Shown here: positions 18,139 to 28,583 of the stretch, in pieces
Numbering within the stretch: position 1 is the stretch's first letter
Layout of the letters: each line of letters starts with the position of its first letter
From: Candidatus Nomurabacteria bacterium
GTDB lineage: Bacteria > Patescibacteriota > Minisyncoccia > Phycocordibacterales > UBA9973
Direction: 5' to 3'
Length of the DNA: 49,568 nt
Assembly (NCBI GenBank): GCA_003155695.1
Contig: PMDZ01000004.1
Coordinates: 1-49,568 of the forward strand
Position numbers and translations under genes: made by a program
Notes under the pieces: generated by a model
Databases searched by the model: none
The model's input: only the letters and a program-made list of their open reading frames with translations
Told to the model about the DNA's origin: nothing

Positions 18139-19947
18139 CTACTTTTTCAAGGCTGTATTTCTTTTTGCCCTATCCATTTCTGCCAATAACTTTTTCCTTA
18201 AACGAACACTTTTTGGAGTTATTTCAAGATACTCATCTTCAGCCATTATCTCAAGACCTCTCTCTATAGATAACCGATATGATGGTTTAACATTTATAGC
18301 TTCATCTGTTCCGCTTGAACGCATGTTTGAAAGTTGTTTCCCTTTGGTCGGATTAACTGCCAACTCGTCTCCCTTCGTGACATTGCCAATGACCATACCT
18401 TCATAAACTTCATCTCCATGCTCTACATATAATACTCCTCTTTCCTGAAGTGTCCAGAGCGAAAATGCCACAACTTTTCCGTTCACCATTGAGGTCATAG
18501 AGCCGACATCACGTTTCTTTATGTCTCCGGCATAATCTTTGAAACCGATAAATCGCGAAGCTAGTATTCCTTCACCTCTGGTATCAACCACAAACTGCCC
18601 ACGATACCCGAGTAATCCTCGCGTCGGTATTTCTATCAGCATCCGAACGATTCCTTCCTTTTCATGCATGCTTGTAATTATCCCACGTCGCGAAGTTAAC
18701 TTTTCTATTACCGAACCTGAATACTCGGAGTGAACATCAATCGTTGCCTCTTCATATGGTTCCAATTTTTTACAATTCTCTTCTTTTATAATTACATGAG
18801 GTTGAGACACTTGGAGTTCGTATCCTTCACGACGCATATTTTCAAGTAGAACGGCAATGTGCAATTCGCCTCGTCCATAAACAAGAAACCCTTCCTGAAT
18901 TTCTTCTTCATCCGGAGCGTCGAAATTGATACGAAGTCCAACGTTCATTTCCAATTCTTTTTCCAGTCTTTCTCTTATCTGACGGCTTGTTACATATTTT
19001 CCTTCACGCCCGGCAAACGGCGAATCGTTGACCAGAAAATTCAAAGATATCGTCGGTTCGTCTATATCAATGGAAGGAAGTGGTGCCGTATTAATGTCAT
19101 CACAAATAGTTTCTCCGATATAGACGTCGGGAATTCCGGCAATGATTGCGATATCACCAGTATTTAATTCATTTACTTCCTTCCTGTTTATGCCTTCAAA
19201 TGTAAACATTTTGGTTATTTTGGCCGAACGAGAAATACCATTTGCGTTTTTAACAATTATTTGAGAGCTTGGTTTTATTGACCCGGAATAGGCTCGGACA
19301 ATAGCCAAACGCCCGAGGAAATTATCGTAACCAAGATTAAAAACTTGAGCCCGAAACGGCTTATCTTTATCCACCGAGGCTTCTTTAACTTCGGAAAGGA
19401 TTAAATCAAACAATGGAGTCAAATCTTTTGATTCGTCTTCCAAATTTAATTTGGCTATTCCTTGCTTGCTGATGGCATACAAGAATTTGAAATCAATTTG
19501 TTCTTGCGTTGCCCCAAGTTCCAGGAAAAGTTCGAGTATCTCGTCATGAACACGAGCCGGGTTAGCTGCCGGTTTATCAATTTTATTTATAATCACAATC
19601 GGCTTGAGTCCAAGTTCAAGAGACTTTTTTAAAACGAAGCGAGTCTGGGGCATTGGGCCTTCTTGAGCATCTACCAACAGAAGAACTGAATCAATAGCTC
19701 GGAGAACCCGCTCAACCTCGGAACCGAAATCCGCATGGCCCGGAGTGTCCACAATATTTATTTTCGTCCCTTTATATATAACCGAAGTGTTCTTGGAATA
19801 TATAGTAATACCACGCTCAAGTTCAATGGCGTTTGAATCCATCGTAACTCCTTCTTCCACCATCCCGCACTGCTTCATCATCTGGTCGGTCAGAGTTGTT
19901 TTCCCGTGGTCCACGTGGGCAATAATTGCAATGTTCCTTATTTCCAT
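18139..19947 (-). CDS. typA: Ribosome-associated GTPase TypA/BipA (start trimmed to 19947)
   Basis: MEIRNIAIIAHVDHGKTTLTDQMMKQ; VDTPGHADFGSEVERVL; NKIDKPAANP. Confidence 0.96.
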   Translation of the reverse strand: MEIRNIAIIAHVDHGKTTLTDQMMKQCGMVEEGVTMDSNAIELERGITIYSKNTSVIYKGTKINIVDTPGHADFGSEVERVLRAIDSVLLLVDAQEGPMPQTRFVLKKSLELGLKPIVIINKIDKPAANPARVHDEILELFLELGATQEQIDFKFLYAISKQGIAKLNLEDESKDLTPLFDLILSEVKEASVDKDKPFRAQVFNLGYDNFLGRLAIVRAYSGSIKPSSQIIVKNANGISRSAKITKMFTFEGINRKEVNELNTGDIAIIAGIPDVYIGETICDDINTAPLPSIDIDEPTISLNFLVNDSPFAGREGKYVTSRQIRERLEKELEMNVGLRINFDAPDEEEIQEGFLVYGRGELHIAVLLENMRREGYELQVSQPHVIIKEENCKKLEPYEEATIDVHSEYSGSVIEKLTSRRGIITSMHEKEGIVRMLIEIPTRGLLGYRGQFVVDTRGEGILASRFIGFKDYAGDIKKRDVGSMTSMVNGKVVAFSLWTLQERGVLYVEHGDEVYEGMVIGNVTKGDELAVNPTKGKQLSNMRSSGTDEAINVKPSYRLSIERGLEIMAEDEYLEITPKSVRLRKKLLAEMDRAKRNTALKK

Positions 19948-20023
19948 AAAATAAAATCGCCAAGAGGCGCTCAAATATATTGGTAATATATCATAGATTT
20001 TGTAAAAAGTAAAACAAAAAATT

Positions 20024-20045
20024 GGAGTGCATATACATACACTCC
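20024..20045 (-). terminator. Intrinsic terminator downstream of the small Cys-containing ORF
   Basis: GGAGTG-CATATACATA-CACTCC flanked by A/T tracts. Confidence 0.65.
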
Positions 20046-20048
20046 TTT

Positions 20049-20237
20049 TTAATTATACGACTTTTTCTTTTTGATGTCTTCACACATATTCATGTTTGTG
20101 TTATTGACTGGAATTTTGCTTGGGTCAATTTCTCTTTTTTCCCCCTCCAAAATGCATAAATCTCTACATTTACCATTTAATGACAGATTATGACATTCAA
20201 GAGAATTCTTTTCTTTTCCGCACTGTCCTTTTGGCAT
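20049..20237 (-). CDS. Small Cys-containing hypothetical protein (62 aa)
   Basis: MPKGQCGKEKNSLECHNLSLNGKCRDLCILEG; followed by a terminator. Confidence 0.5.
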   Translation of the reverse strand: MPKGQCGKEKNSLECHNLSLNGKCRDLCILEGEKREIDPSKIPVNNTNMNMCEDIKKKKSYN

Positions 20238-20307
20238 ATCATTAGGTATTAATTAACAATTTACACTCTTATTTTTAGATTATAATTTATATAGAATATT
20301 GTCAAAC

Positions 20308-20329
20308 AAAAAATCCCCACATGGGATTT
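20308..20329 (-). terminator. Intrinsic terminator after rseP
   Basis: AAAAATCCC-CACAT-GGGATTTTT. Confidence 0.7.
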
Positions 20330-21574
20330 TTACAGCAATTTCACTATATCATGGTAAGTGATGAACACCATTAGAATCATCAGCAAGCCGAAGCCAATCA
20401 TATTTACCGTATTGGCAATTTGCGGTTTGATGCGAGAACCTTTAATTTTCTCTATTAATAAAAATAGAAGTCGTCCCCCATCAAGCGCCGGGAATGGAAT
20501 AAGATTTATGACCGCAAGATTTATGGAGATAAATGCTGTAAAAGACAATAAATAAATAAATCCGAATTTCGCCGCATCGCCGACAACTCCGACAATTCCA
20601 ACCGGGCCAGTCAAAGTGGATAAATCGGCATGACCTAAAAACGCATCATGAATTAAATTATAGAATCCGACAACTGTCCCGACTGTTACATCCCAAGTTA
20701 ATTTTAATCCTTCCCAGATAGCTTTGTGGATTGGAAGTTTTAATCTCCCGATTATATCCATCGATATTCCTATCATCGCTGTATCGCTTCCTTTACTTTT
20801 CTCCGGAGTAACACTCAATTGCATCGGCTCTTTCCCGCGAACAATTCCGACTGTTATATTTTCACCATTGTGAGCTTTGACAAAAGTTTGAACATTCTCT
20901 GTTCCCAAATTTGAAGACAAAAGTTTGGTCGAATCTGTCCCCGTTTCAAGTGATATTATTTTATCTCCCGTTTTAAGACCGGCAATTTCAGCCGGAGATT
21001 TGGGTAAGACACTCGTAATAGTCAGAGTTTGATTTTCTATGACCGCCCCCTTCGGCACAGCCTCGACCGAAGTCGGAAGCCCGGATATAAAACCTATAGA
21101 TAGAAGTAGCCAGGCCACGAGGAAATTCATGGCAATACCGGCAAAAAGAACCAGTGCTTGAATATACTTTGGTTTGTTGGCAAAGCTCCTGCTTTTATTT
21201 TCGATTTTTTCTTCTCTAATATCTTCTTTAATAGTTTCTGTTTCGGTAATGGTCACTTCGCCAGATGGCGAAATTGTTTCTTTGATTGATTCTTCTATGA
21301 GTGTTTCTTTTATGATAGTCTTATCCTTTTCAGTTTCTACATTTCCATTATCTTCCGTTTCCCCGTTTTCTCCATAAATTTTGACATATCCACCGAGTGG
21401 CAATAGATTGAAATTGTAAGTCGTTTCCCCTATTTTTTTTCCGAAAAGTTTTGGCGGAAAGCCGAATGAGAATTCATCTACTCTTATCCCCGACTTCTTG
21501 GCCACAATAAAATGCCCAAATTCATGGGACACAACAAGCACAAGCAAAATGATAACGAAAATCAAAATACTCAT
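20330..21574 (-). CDS. rseP: Site-2 protease, RseP/RIP zinc metalloprotease with PDZ
   Basis: VVSHEFGHFIVAKKSGIRVDEFSFGFPPKLFGKKIGET; NLIPFPALDGGRLLFLLIEKIKG. Confidence 0.93.
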   Translation of the reverse strand: MSILIFVIILLVLVVSHEFGHFIVAKKSGIRVDEFSFGFPPKLFGKKIGETTYNFNLLPLGGYVKIYGENGETEDNGNVETEKDKTIIKETLIEESIKETISPSGEVTITETETIKEDIREEKIENKSRSFANKPKYIQALVLFAGIAMNFLVAWLLLSIGFISGLPTSVEAVPKGAVIENQTLTITSVLPKSPAEIAGLKTGDKIISLETGTDSTKLLSSNLGTENVQTFVKAHNGENITVGIVRGKEPMQLSVTPEKSKGSDTAMIGISMDIIGRLKLPIHKAIWEGLKLTWDVTVGTVVGFYNLIHDAFLGHADLSTLTGPVGIVGVVGDAAKFGFIYLLSFTAFISINLAVINLIPFPALDGGRLLFLLIEKIKGSRIKPQIANTVNMIGFGLLMILMVFITYHDIVKLL

Positions 21575-21618
21575 TAGAGTATCATAACATATTTAGGTTT
21601 AAAATTACTAATAAAAAA

Positions 21619-21646
21619 TCCTCATTGAAGAATTAACCAATGAGGA
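21619..21646 (-). terminator. Intrinsic terminator
   Basis: TCCTCATTG/CAATGAGGA with adjacent A/T tracts, downstream of 21676 ORF. Confidence 0.75.
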
Positions 21647-21675
21647 CTTTAATAATACTGCGGTGCTAAGTTTTA

Positions 21676-23238
21676 TCATCTAGCATAAGGTCTACAAACT
21701 TTTGCTTTAACATACCAGAAAGCTACTGTAAATCTATGAATAACACTCGACGGTTTTGGCATAAATTTAACATCAACTTTCTCCGGTAGTTTGTTAATGT
21801 CAAAACTTTCAATTAACCACTGTTTGCGTTTTTGTTCACGTTTTTCTTGAACAGTTTTAATGCTCGGTAATTTTACTTTTTTTGTTTTAGGTATCTTTGC
21901 AATTACTTTTTTTAATAATGGCAATAGACATTTATACGCCAGATACAAAGACCGAATAAGCAAACCACTAGCTAATATTCCAACTATAAACGGGAAAATA
22001 CTTTTGGAAACATGGATAGTTGCTTTCCCCACCGTAGTCCATGGAACTTGTGTTATGAGAAAAGATAAGATGGCAATAATTGTCAGAATAGAGGTTATCC
22101 ACCCGGCAACATTTTTGCCTCTTTCCGTTTCTTTTTTTGCTTCCCCATAACTATAGTTCAATCTCCATTTTTGTTCCCATTCTTCTCCTTTTTTCGCTGT
22201 CGATATCGTAACTATCATCGAATGAGCTATTATAAGTGACAGGAAAAACAAACCAACAGTAGCAAAAAAGCTAAGAACTATATGAGGGTAAAGCTTAGCC
22301 CAAAACGCATATACAGCCCAACCGTAAAGTAAGAACATAAAAAAGTAATAAATCAGACCAAAAAATGTAACTGGAATATGAATTCTTTTTTTGCCGATAG
22401 CGAGTGTTTTGTAATCATAAGCATCGTCTTCAGAAATTTTTCCTAAATACCCAGTCCAATTATCGAGGTCAAATACTCTTTTATATCCTTCACGAGGATA
22501 CAGAAAAAGAAAATCGATTAATAATTTTCTGTAATTTGGAAAGAAATATACTGGTTGGGTACCAGCCAAGAAGAATAGTAACCTGGGAACAGGAATTATA
22601 ACTGCTAAAAATATTGAGCAGATAATTCTTGGAATTAACACTAATAACCATAGAATTGGTTTGATTGTGAATGCCGGTATTCTACGTTTCTTATATTCAC
22701 ATTCGTCGATAGGTTCTAATTCGTACCAGCCGTTAACCCAACGATGAATTGCTTTTTGAAATTTTGTTTTTGGTTCCGGCGCAAATAATTGCTCCGGAAC
22801 ATCTACAACAACTTCAGCATAGCAAAGCTGATAAGGCAATTTGTTTTCTTCGATTGAACTGAAATATAACTCCTGATCATAACGAACACGGCTTTTTTTA
22901 AGAAAAAATTCCCGACAATATTTATCAACTTCTTTTAATAAGATAAAGATAAGATAATGAATTCCCGGTTTATTCAGTTGCAAATACTGAATCGGTTCAA
23001 GTTCAAAAAGTGTCCTTTTTGAATATAAACTATAACTGCAACGCTCACCATTATTTTCGGTGAAAGGATCGGTTGCTACATCTATTACTAAGATGTGAGT
23101 AGGTTTTGAATCAACAATTGATTTATCAAAACCGATTTGGAACGGAATCGTGGCATCATCAAGTTCATGTTTACCACCATTCAAAACAATCTTCATTACA
23201 GATTGTTCTTTTAAGATACTCCTTGCTAAATCTTCCAT
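21676..23238 (-). CDS. Hypothetical multi-pass membrane protein (520 aa)
   Basis: Several hydrophobic segments (FLLYGWAVYAFWAKLYPHIVLSFFATVGLFFLSLIIAH and others). Confidence 0.7.
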   Translation of the reverse strand: MEDLARSILKEQSVMKIVLNGGKHELDDATIPFQIGFDKSIVDSKPTHILVIDVATDPFTENNGERCSYSLYSKRTLFELEPIQYLQLNKPGIHYLIFILLKEVDKYCREFFLKKSRVRYDQELYFSSIEENKLPYQLCYAEVVVDVPEQLFAPEPKTKFQKAIHRWVNGWYELEPIDECEYKKRRIPAFTIKPILWLLVLIPRIICSIFLAVIIPVPRLLFFLAGTQPVYFFPNYRKLLIDFLFLYPREGYKRVFDLDNWTGYLGKISEDDAYDYKTLAIGKKRIHIPVTFFGLIYYFFMFLLYGWAVYAFWAKLYPHIVLSFFATVGLFFLSLIIAHSMIVTISTAKKGEEWEQKWRLNYSYGEAKKETERGKNVAGWITSILTIIAILSFLITQVPWTTVGKATIHVSKSIFPFIVGILASGLLIRSLYLAYKCLLPLLKKVIAKIPKTKKVKLPSIKTVQEKREQKRKQWLIESFDINKLPEKVDVKFMPKPSSVIHRFTVAFWYVKAKVCRPYAR

Positions 23239-23337
23239 TTTTTAATTATTAATGAGCAAAATAAATACTATTATTTATATTATTCTAAACTATTTTTTTC
23301 TTTACATTACAACTTATAACACAATTTGTCAACAAAA

Positions 23338-23363
23338 AAAGTTACCGCTTTGGCGATAACTTT
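23338..23363 (-). terminator. Intrinsic terminator
   Basis: AAAGTTACCGC-TTTG-GCGATAACTTT. Confidence 0.65.
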
Positions 23364-23369
23364 ATTTTT

Positions 23370-23561
23370 CTACTTTCTCGCTTTTTTTAAATTTTTTAAA
23401 AAAGCAAAGATTCCTTTGTATGACTTCCCTTTATGGGATTGTTTGCCTTCGAATGCAGGACAACAATTGTAAGTCGACAACTGATAGGGTGATGCAGCCG
23501 GATTATCTCTTTCAAAATTCGGCAATATTTCTCTAATAAAACCAAAATCATCATTTTCCAT
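23370..23561 (-). CDS. Small hypothetical protein
   Basis: 63 aa ORF upstream of a terminator. Confidence 0.4.
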   Translation of the reverse strand: MENDDFGFIREILPNFERDNPAASPYQLSTYNCCPAFEGKQSHKGKSYKGIFAFLKNLKKARK

Positions 23562-23585
23562 ATTTTGTTTTAATAAAAAATTTTT

Positions 23586-24152
23586 TTACTTAAAGTGAGA
23601 ACGAAGTGATAAATTGCCGGAGAAATTATAAACAAGCTGAATCTCAACAAACATATCGATTTTAACGTATTTTCCAATTCTACTGAAATCTTCGATTTTC
23701 CTGAAATAAGTTTTTGCTGTATAACATCCAACTCCAAAATCAACATAGAGCCTGTTACAAAATCTATAACTGGGCTCAGCTTTGTTTAAACAAAATCTGT
23801 GTCCAACTAATATCATCCAGGAATCTGATTCTTTGTCCCTTGATTTACTTTCATAAAAGCCTTTCCAGTGATAAACATTTTTTACCGAACATCCTGCAGA
23901 CAGATAACTCAATCCATCATCTAAATATTCAATACCGGTATGAGTATTGAAATAATATGTTCCGGCGATAGGATAAGTGGTAAAATTTAATGTTGGCCAC
24001 CAAGCTGCGCTTAGTGATAATCTCCAATATTGAATTTCTACTCCAACTAGTCCTTTCATCGGAGTATAACCTGCATGTACGTCAGCAATAATTTGAGCAC
24101 TCAAAGTTGTTGCCGGAATAAAAAATAAAAGAAAAAACAGAATCTTTTTCAT
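23586..24152 (-). CDS. Secreted protein with signal peptide and outer-membrane beta-barrel-like sequence
   Basis: MKKILFFLLFFIPATTLSAQ signal peptide; alternating aromatic/polar pattern. Confidence 0.6.
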   Translation of the reverse strand: MKKILFFLLFFIPATTLSAQIIADVHAGYTPMKGLVGVEIQYWRLSLSAAWWPTLNFTTYPIAGTYYFNTHTGIEYLDDGLSYLSAGCSVKNVYHWKGFYESKSRDKESDSWMILVGHRFCLNKAEPSYRFCNRLYVDFGVGCYTAKTYFRKIEDFSRIGKYVKIDMFVEIQLVYNFSGNLSLRSHFK

Positions 24153-24371
24153 TATTTCCTAGTATTTAGTTAGACATTCAATTTATTTTTGAGAATATAT
24201 TTTAATGAGCGAAATGCTCTACTTTTATGGAGTCATTCTTGCTTATATTATAGCTCACAATGTTTTTACAAACAAAAAACATATGGGTTTGCTCACGTGT
24301 TTAAACTTTTGTCAAATATTGATTCATTATTTCGTTTATTAAGGAAAAAACTACTCTATGATATAGAAAAC

Positions 24372-25091
24372 TTACCAAGAATCACAAATCCCCAATTTAG
24401 CGCAAAGCGAGGGGGGTTGCCACATACATTTTTCATCGGAAATACAATTATCTTTGTCGTTAAAACTAGTACACATATTTATTATGACATCGAGTTCATT
24501 TTTTACATCAGAATCAGTTTGCTCACAATGATTACCGGCCCAACCACAAGACAAATTATCGGTCTCGGAATTGCACAAACTTTTACTTTTTATATCATCA
24601 CAGAAAGTTTCCCGACAATCATAATTTAGCGAAGCACAACCTTGACTATAACTATCGACAGCACAATTCTTCTTCAAATATGTGTTGTCCATTTTCCAGC
24701 CACAATCCAAGTTGTATGGGTTGGATTTACAGTCATTTTCAGTTGTAAAGCCTGTACACGTTGCTTCTTGGCAAATATTATTCTTCCAAGCACAATTTAG
24801 TATTTTTGAGTATGAATTGCATTTTGTCTCATCCTCAATATTGTAACATTCAGCTTTCACACATTGCCTATTACTACTTCGCCATTGGCACATCAGATAA
24901 TCCGGAGCATTCGAACACTTTTTGGAAGTGTTGTAATAATCGCAATCATATTGTTCTTTTGGAATACAAAACCCCGGCGGATTCAATTTTTCTTCTGATT
25001 TAGTTACTATATTAGATGCTACTAAAAATAATAATATCAACAAAGCCCCACCGATAATAACTTTATTAATTATTTTTTTATTTTTAATCAT
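24372..25091 (-). CDS. Membrane-anchored Cys-rich protein with repeated C-x-W...C modules
   Basis: N-terminal TM then CQWRSSNRQC / CAWKNNIC / CGWKMD / CGWAGNHC / CMWQPPSLC. Confidence 0.7.
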   Translation of the reverse strand: MIKNKKIINKVIIGGALLILLFLVASNIVTKSEEKLNPPGFCIPKEQYDCDYYNTSKKCSNAPDYLMCQWRSSNRQCVKAECYNIEDETKCNSYSKILNCAWKNNICQEATCTGFTTENDCKSNPYNLDCGWKMDNTYLKKNCAVDSYSQGCASLNYDCRETFCDDIKSKSLCNSETDNLSCGWAGNHCEQTDSDVKNELDVIINMCTSFNDKDNCISDEKCMWQPPSLCAKLGICDSW

Positions 25092-25099
25092 TAAAAACT

Positions 25100-25633
25100 T
25101 TAATTCATTATTTCATTTTCTTTTTTGGAAAAGATGGCTTCGAGATTGTTGTTGCCTTCATCAACAACTTTTTGGATGTCTTCTTTCCCTCTTTTAACTT
25201 CATCTTCCGACAAACTGGTCAGTTTGTCTATTTCATTCTGGCGTTCTTTGCGGACACTGATTCGGGCTTCTTCAAGTTTTTCCTTCAAAACTTTCACCAG
25301 CTTTGTGCGATTCTCGGTCGTGAGCATCGGGAAAATTACTCGAACTCCATCACTATCGGATACGACAGACAACCCGAGGTTCGCCGCTGTAATAGCCGCT
25401 TCAATTCCTTTAATTTGATTTTTATCCCATGGAGCGATACGCAAGGTCTTCGGGTCCTCAATTGTAATTCCGGCGACATTTTTTATCGGCATGTGAGTTC
25501 CATAACTCTCCACCATGATACTATCAAGAACAATCGGCGTCGCCCGGCCGGTATGCACCTGCCCGTATTCTTTGCTCAACCATTCCTCAATCTTTTTTAA
25601 TTCAATCTTAAAATTTTGTGTATTGTATGCCAT
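25100..25633 (-). CDS. frr: Ribosome recycling factor
   Basis: VHTGRATPIVLDSIMVESYGTHMPIKNVAGITIEDPKTLRIAPWD. Confidence 0.96.
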   Translation of the reverse strand: MAYNTQNFKIELKKIEEWLSKEYGQVHTGRATPIVLDSIMVESYGTHMPIKNVAGITIEDPKTLRIAPWDKNQIKGIEAAITAANLGLSVVSDSDGVRVIFPMLTTENRTKLVKVLKEKLEEARISVRKERQNEIDKLTSLSEDEVKRGKEDIQKVVDEGNNNLEAIFSKKENEIMN

Positions 25634-25717
25634 GTGTATATTCTACTATAAAAGCATATTTTTAAAAAGTGCCCCAAACTTGGAAGGATGTTCGGAAAAT
25701 TATTATTGAAGAATATT

Positions 25718-26209
25718 CTAATTATTAAAAAAATATTCCTTTAATTTCTTTGTACTTTCTTTTATTTTTAACAATTCAACTTCATTAGAATGTTCCTTTT
25801 TTGCCATCTCCATTATCTTCATAACATTATCAATTTTTTTCTTATAATCAGACATCCAAGAATGCCAAGGGAATAACCATATATGGAAATGGGATGAATT
25901 AGTTGTTTCTTCTTGAATTATGGTTATTTCTTCAATCCCTAATTTTTCTTTCATTGCTTTTCTGCATTTAATTAAAAAACTAATAAAATCTTTCTGCTCT
26001 TCATCAGTGAATTCTAAAAAAGATTTTATATGTCTTTTTGCAACAATAACCGTAAATCCTTCTATTGGATATTCAAAATCTTGTTCAGCAACAAAATAAT
26101 TTGTTTCTGCTATTCTCTCTACCGGCAAGGCAACTTCACCACTCTGTATAGAGCAAGCAATACAATCAATATTATGTTCTATCCCTGATATATCTTTTAT
26201 TACTACCAT
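25718..26209 (-). CDS. HIT-family-like protein
   Basis: NIDCIACSIQSGE ... GFTVIVAKRHIKSF ... SSHFHIWLFPWHSW. Confidence 0.7.
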   Translation of the reverse strand: MVVIKDISGIEHNIDCIACSIQSGEVALPVERIAETNYFVAEQDFEYPIEGFTVIVAKRHIKSFLEFTDEEQKDFISFLIKCRKAMKEKLGIEEITIIQEETTNSSHFHIWLFPWHSWMSDYKKKIDNVMKIMEMAKKEHSNEVELLKIKESTKKLKEYFFNN

Positions 26210-26310
26210 AATTCTATTTTACCATAGGCTTGAAAAAATAACGACAAAATACGGCCAAAAATTTTGCTCCAAACTTGGGATGATATTCAAAAAGCAGTAA
26301 TTTGTCGGGG

Positions 26311-26784
26311 TTAACCCTTTATACTTTTAGTATTTAGGGTTTCGAGTGGAATATTAAGTTTATATAACTTTTCTGCTTGTAATAGTTCATCCTCTATGCC
26401 AACGTGTGAGATGTTTTTTAAATCTTCAAATGATACCCATTTATAGTCAGTAAAGTCATCACTGATTTTAATATTGTCAGAATTTTCAACTTCACATAAA
26501 TAGGAAAAGACCTTAACTGTCTGATTATCTGGTCTTATAAAAGATTTATCTTTTAATAAAATTTTTCCTGGTTTCAAATCGAGGTTTGCTTCTTCTTTTG
26601 CTTCTTTTACTAGGGTTTCTTCTATAGTGTCATTGTCTTCAACTTTTCCTCCAGGAAATGTATACATACCAGGATAAGCAATTTCTCTTTCCGATCTTTT
26701 GAGAACCAGGTATTTACCTTCATTATTTCTAATAACAGCTACTACTGAGACAATATGAAGTTTGTTATTTTTTGTATATGTCAC
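26311..26784 (-). CDS. NUDIX hydrolase (GTG start)
   Basis: YTFPGGKVEDNDTIEETLVKEAKEEANL. Confidence 0.9.
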   Translation of the reverse strand: MTYTKNNKLHIVSVVAVIRNNEGKYLVLKRSEREIAYPGMYTFPGGKVEDNDTIEETLVKEAKEEANLDLKPGKILLKDKSFIRPDNQTVKVFSYLCEVENSDNIKISDDFTDYKWVSFEDLKNISHVGIEDELLQAEKLYKLNIPLETLNTKSIKG

Positions 26785-26791
26785 AAAAAAA

Positions 26792-27517
26792 TTATATCAC
26801 AAGTGCTAAATGTTCTAAAATCATTTTGACTGAAGCCCCAGATGTGCTTAGGTATCCACGGGCTTTTTGTAATTCACCGAGAATAAATTTGGTCTTTTCG
26901 TCATTAATATTTTTCTTGAATTTAGGATAATAGATACTTTCCAATTCATTAACGAATGAAGTTGCATAAAATCGAAGTTGCCCACTATTTTCATCACTCT
27001 TATTTTCTTTAACCATCACCGCTACCTTATCAATTCTTATTTTGGGAGTTGACGACACAAAAGTAAGTGCCTCTTTTTGAATATCCTTGTTCTCTACACT
27101 AATAGATTGTTTGGTTATAATGACATGGACTCTCGAAATAATAGTGCTTGCGAGGACCGAAGCATCGGGGACAACGATGAAAAAGTGAGTATTTTCTGCC
27201 GGCTCTTCGATTATTTTCAAAAGTGTCTGTTCAGCTTCGCGATTTATGAACTTGGTGGCTATAATGCAAATCTTTTTACTCTTGCCTATTCCCTTTCGGC
27301 TGTGCCAATCTTTTATTTCGCCACTTTCATCCATCGTAAATGATTCGTAAATTTGGAAAAGAACATCCCCGCCTTTTTTCTCGGCATCCCCTCGTTTTTC
27401 CAGAAACTGAAGGAGCAATTCCCCGGTTGTTTTCGGGTCACCTTCAATGACATAGCTGTGATATAAATTTTGAGGAAATAGTTTGGCGAAATCTATCATG
27501 CGTTTATTGTACCGCAA
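26792..27517 (-). CDS. DNA polymerase III delta'-like subunit
   Basis: INREAEQTLLKIIEEPAENTHFFIVVPDASVLASTIISRVHVI. Confidence 0.8.
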   Translation of the reverse strand: MRYNKRMIDFAKLFPQNLYHSYVIEGDPKTTGELLLQFLEKRGDAEKKGGDVLFQIYESFTMDESGEIKDWHSRKGIGKSKKICIIATKFINREAEQTLLKIIEEPAENTHFFIVVPDASVLASTIISRVHVIITKQSISVENKDIQKEALTFVSSTPKIRIDKVAVMVKENKSDENSGQLRFYATSFVNELESIYYPKFKKNINDEKTKFILGELQKARGYLSTSGASVKMILEHLALVI

Positions 27518-28583
27518 TTGGGTAAATATCGGAAAGCTCGCCGGAATAATAGAATTCGTAACCTAAATCGCCGAAAGTATAATCAGTATTATTTACACTG
27601 ATGACTGTTCCTCCGGTTGCCGGATTTTCTTTCGGCACCGAGTAGTAAAATCCAAGATTATACAAAGTCGAAAGTATTTCCGGACGATTGCTTATATCAA
27701 AACCAGCTTTTTGCCACTGGGCGATAATTTCTCGCATATAGAGCCCGGCATACAGATACGAATAATATGGGTCCTTGGCATTGGTAATTCGATTCATTCT
27801 TTCCGATTCAACATCAACCCCGGGATTATAATCAACAATATGCTCCATTGCCAGGCCCAAATAAAATGGAGATTTGGAATTTTTCAAATTGTCTTCGATG
27901 ATGCCGACGGTTTTGGGTTTGAGCCCGGCAATGCCGAATGAAGTATTCGAAAGTGAAGCCAGAATTTTCAGCGGTTCAAAATAACTTTTAAAAGATTCAC
28001 GACGACTACCGAAGAATCGGAATTGCTCACCAATGACACCGCTTAATATAAGCCGTGGTGAAATTCCGGCGTCTTTGGCGGCTTTAGTTATAACTTCCTG
28101 GTCACGAGTGAAAACTTCTTTCATCAAGGCCCATTCATCGGAGTCCGCCCAGGCATAAGCCGAAATTGGCGTGTTCAGAAGTTGTGCCCCGTAAATTGAA
28201 TTACTACAATCGTTCATATCTTTATTAAAGGCGTCATTATTGAGAAAACGCAAAGACGCCGTTTCTATCATTTTAGTCAACAGTTCGTCTTTCCCGCCAC
28301 CAATCAAAGTTCTCGATATATTAACCGAAGTGAGTGGCGCATATTTACTCAAGACATTTATTTCACAGATAATTTTTAAATTTTCTGTTTGGTTATTACT
28401 CGCGGGTGTACTTTTATTTATAATATTAAAATATGAATTGCGCTCGGATATCGAACCCCGAACATTCAGCCAGCCAAACTGCATGGCAAAATAAACGGCC
28501 ACAAAGATAAGGCCAATAATCGCAAAACCAAATAACAATATGCGAAATGTCTTCCGCCCAATTTTTCTATAATCAATACTCAT
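27504..28583 (-). CDS. Membrane-anchored protein, possibly lytic transglycosylase-like
   Basis: N-terminal TM; AGISPRLILSGVIGEQFRFF...FGIAGLKPKTVGIIEDNL. Confidence 0.55.
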   Translation of the reverse strand: MSIDYRKIGRKTFRILLFGFAIIGLIFVAVYFAMQFGWLNVRGSISERNSYFNIINKSTPASNNQTENLKIICEINVLSKYAPLTSVNISRTLIGGGKDELLTKMIETASLRFLNNDAFNKDMNDCSNSIYGAQLLNTPISAYAWADSDEWALMKEVFTRDQEVITKAAKDAGISPRLILSGVIGEQFRFFGSRRESFKSYFEPLKILASLSNTSFGIAGLKPKTVGIIEDNLKNSKSPFYLGLAMEHIVDYNPGVDVESERMNRITNAKDPYYSYLYAGLYMREIIAQWQKAGFDISNRPEILSTLYNLGFYYSVPKENPATGGTVISVNNTDYTFGDLGYEFYYSGELSDIYPIAVQ

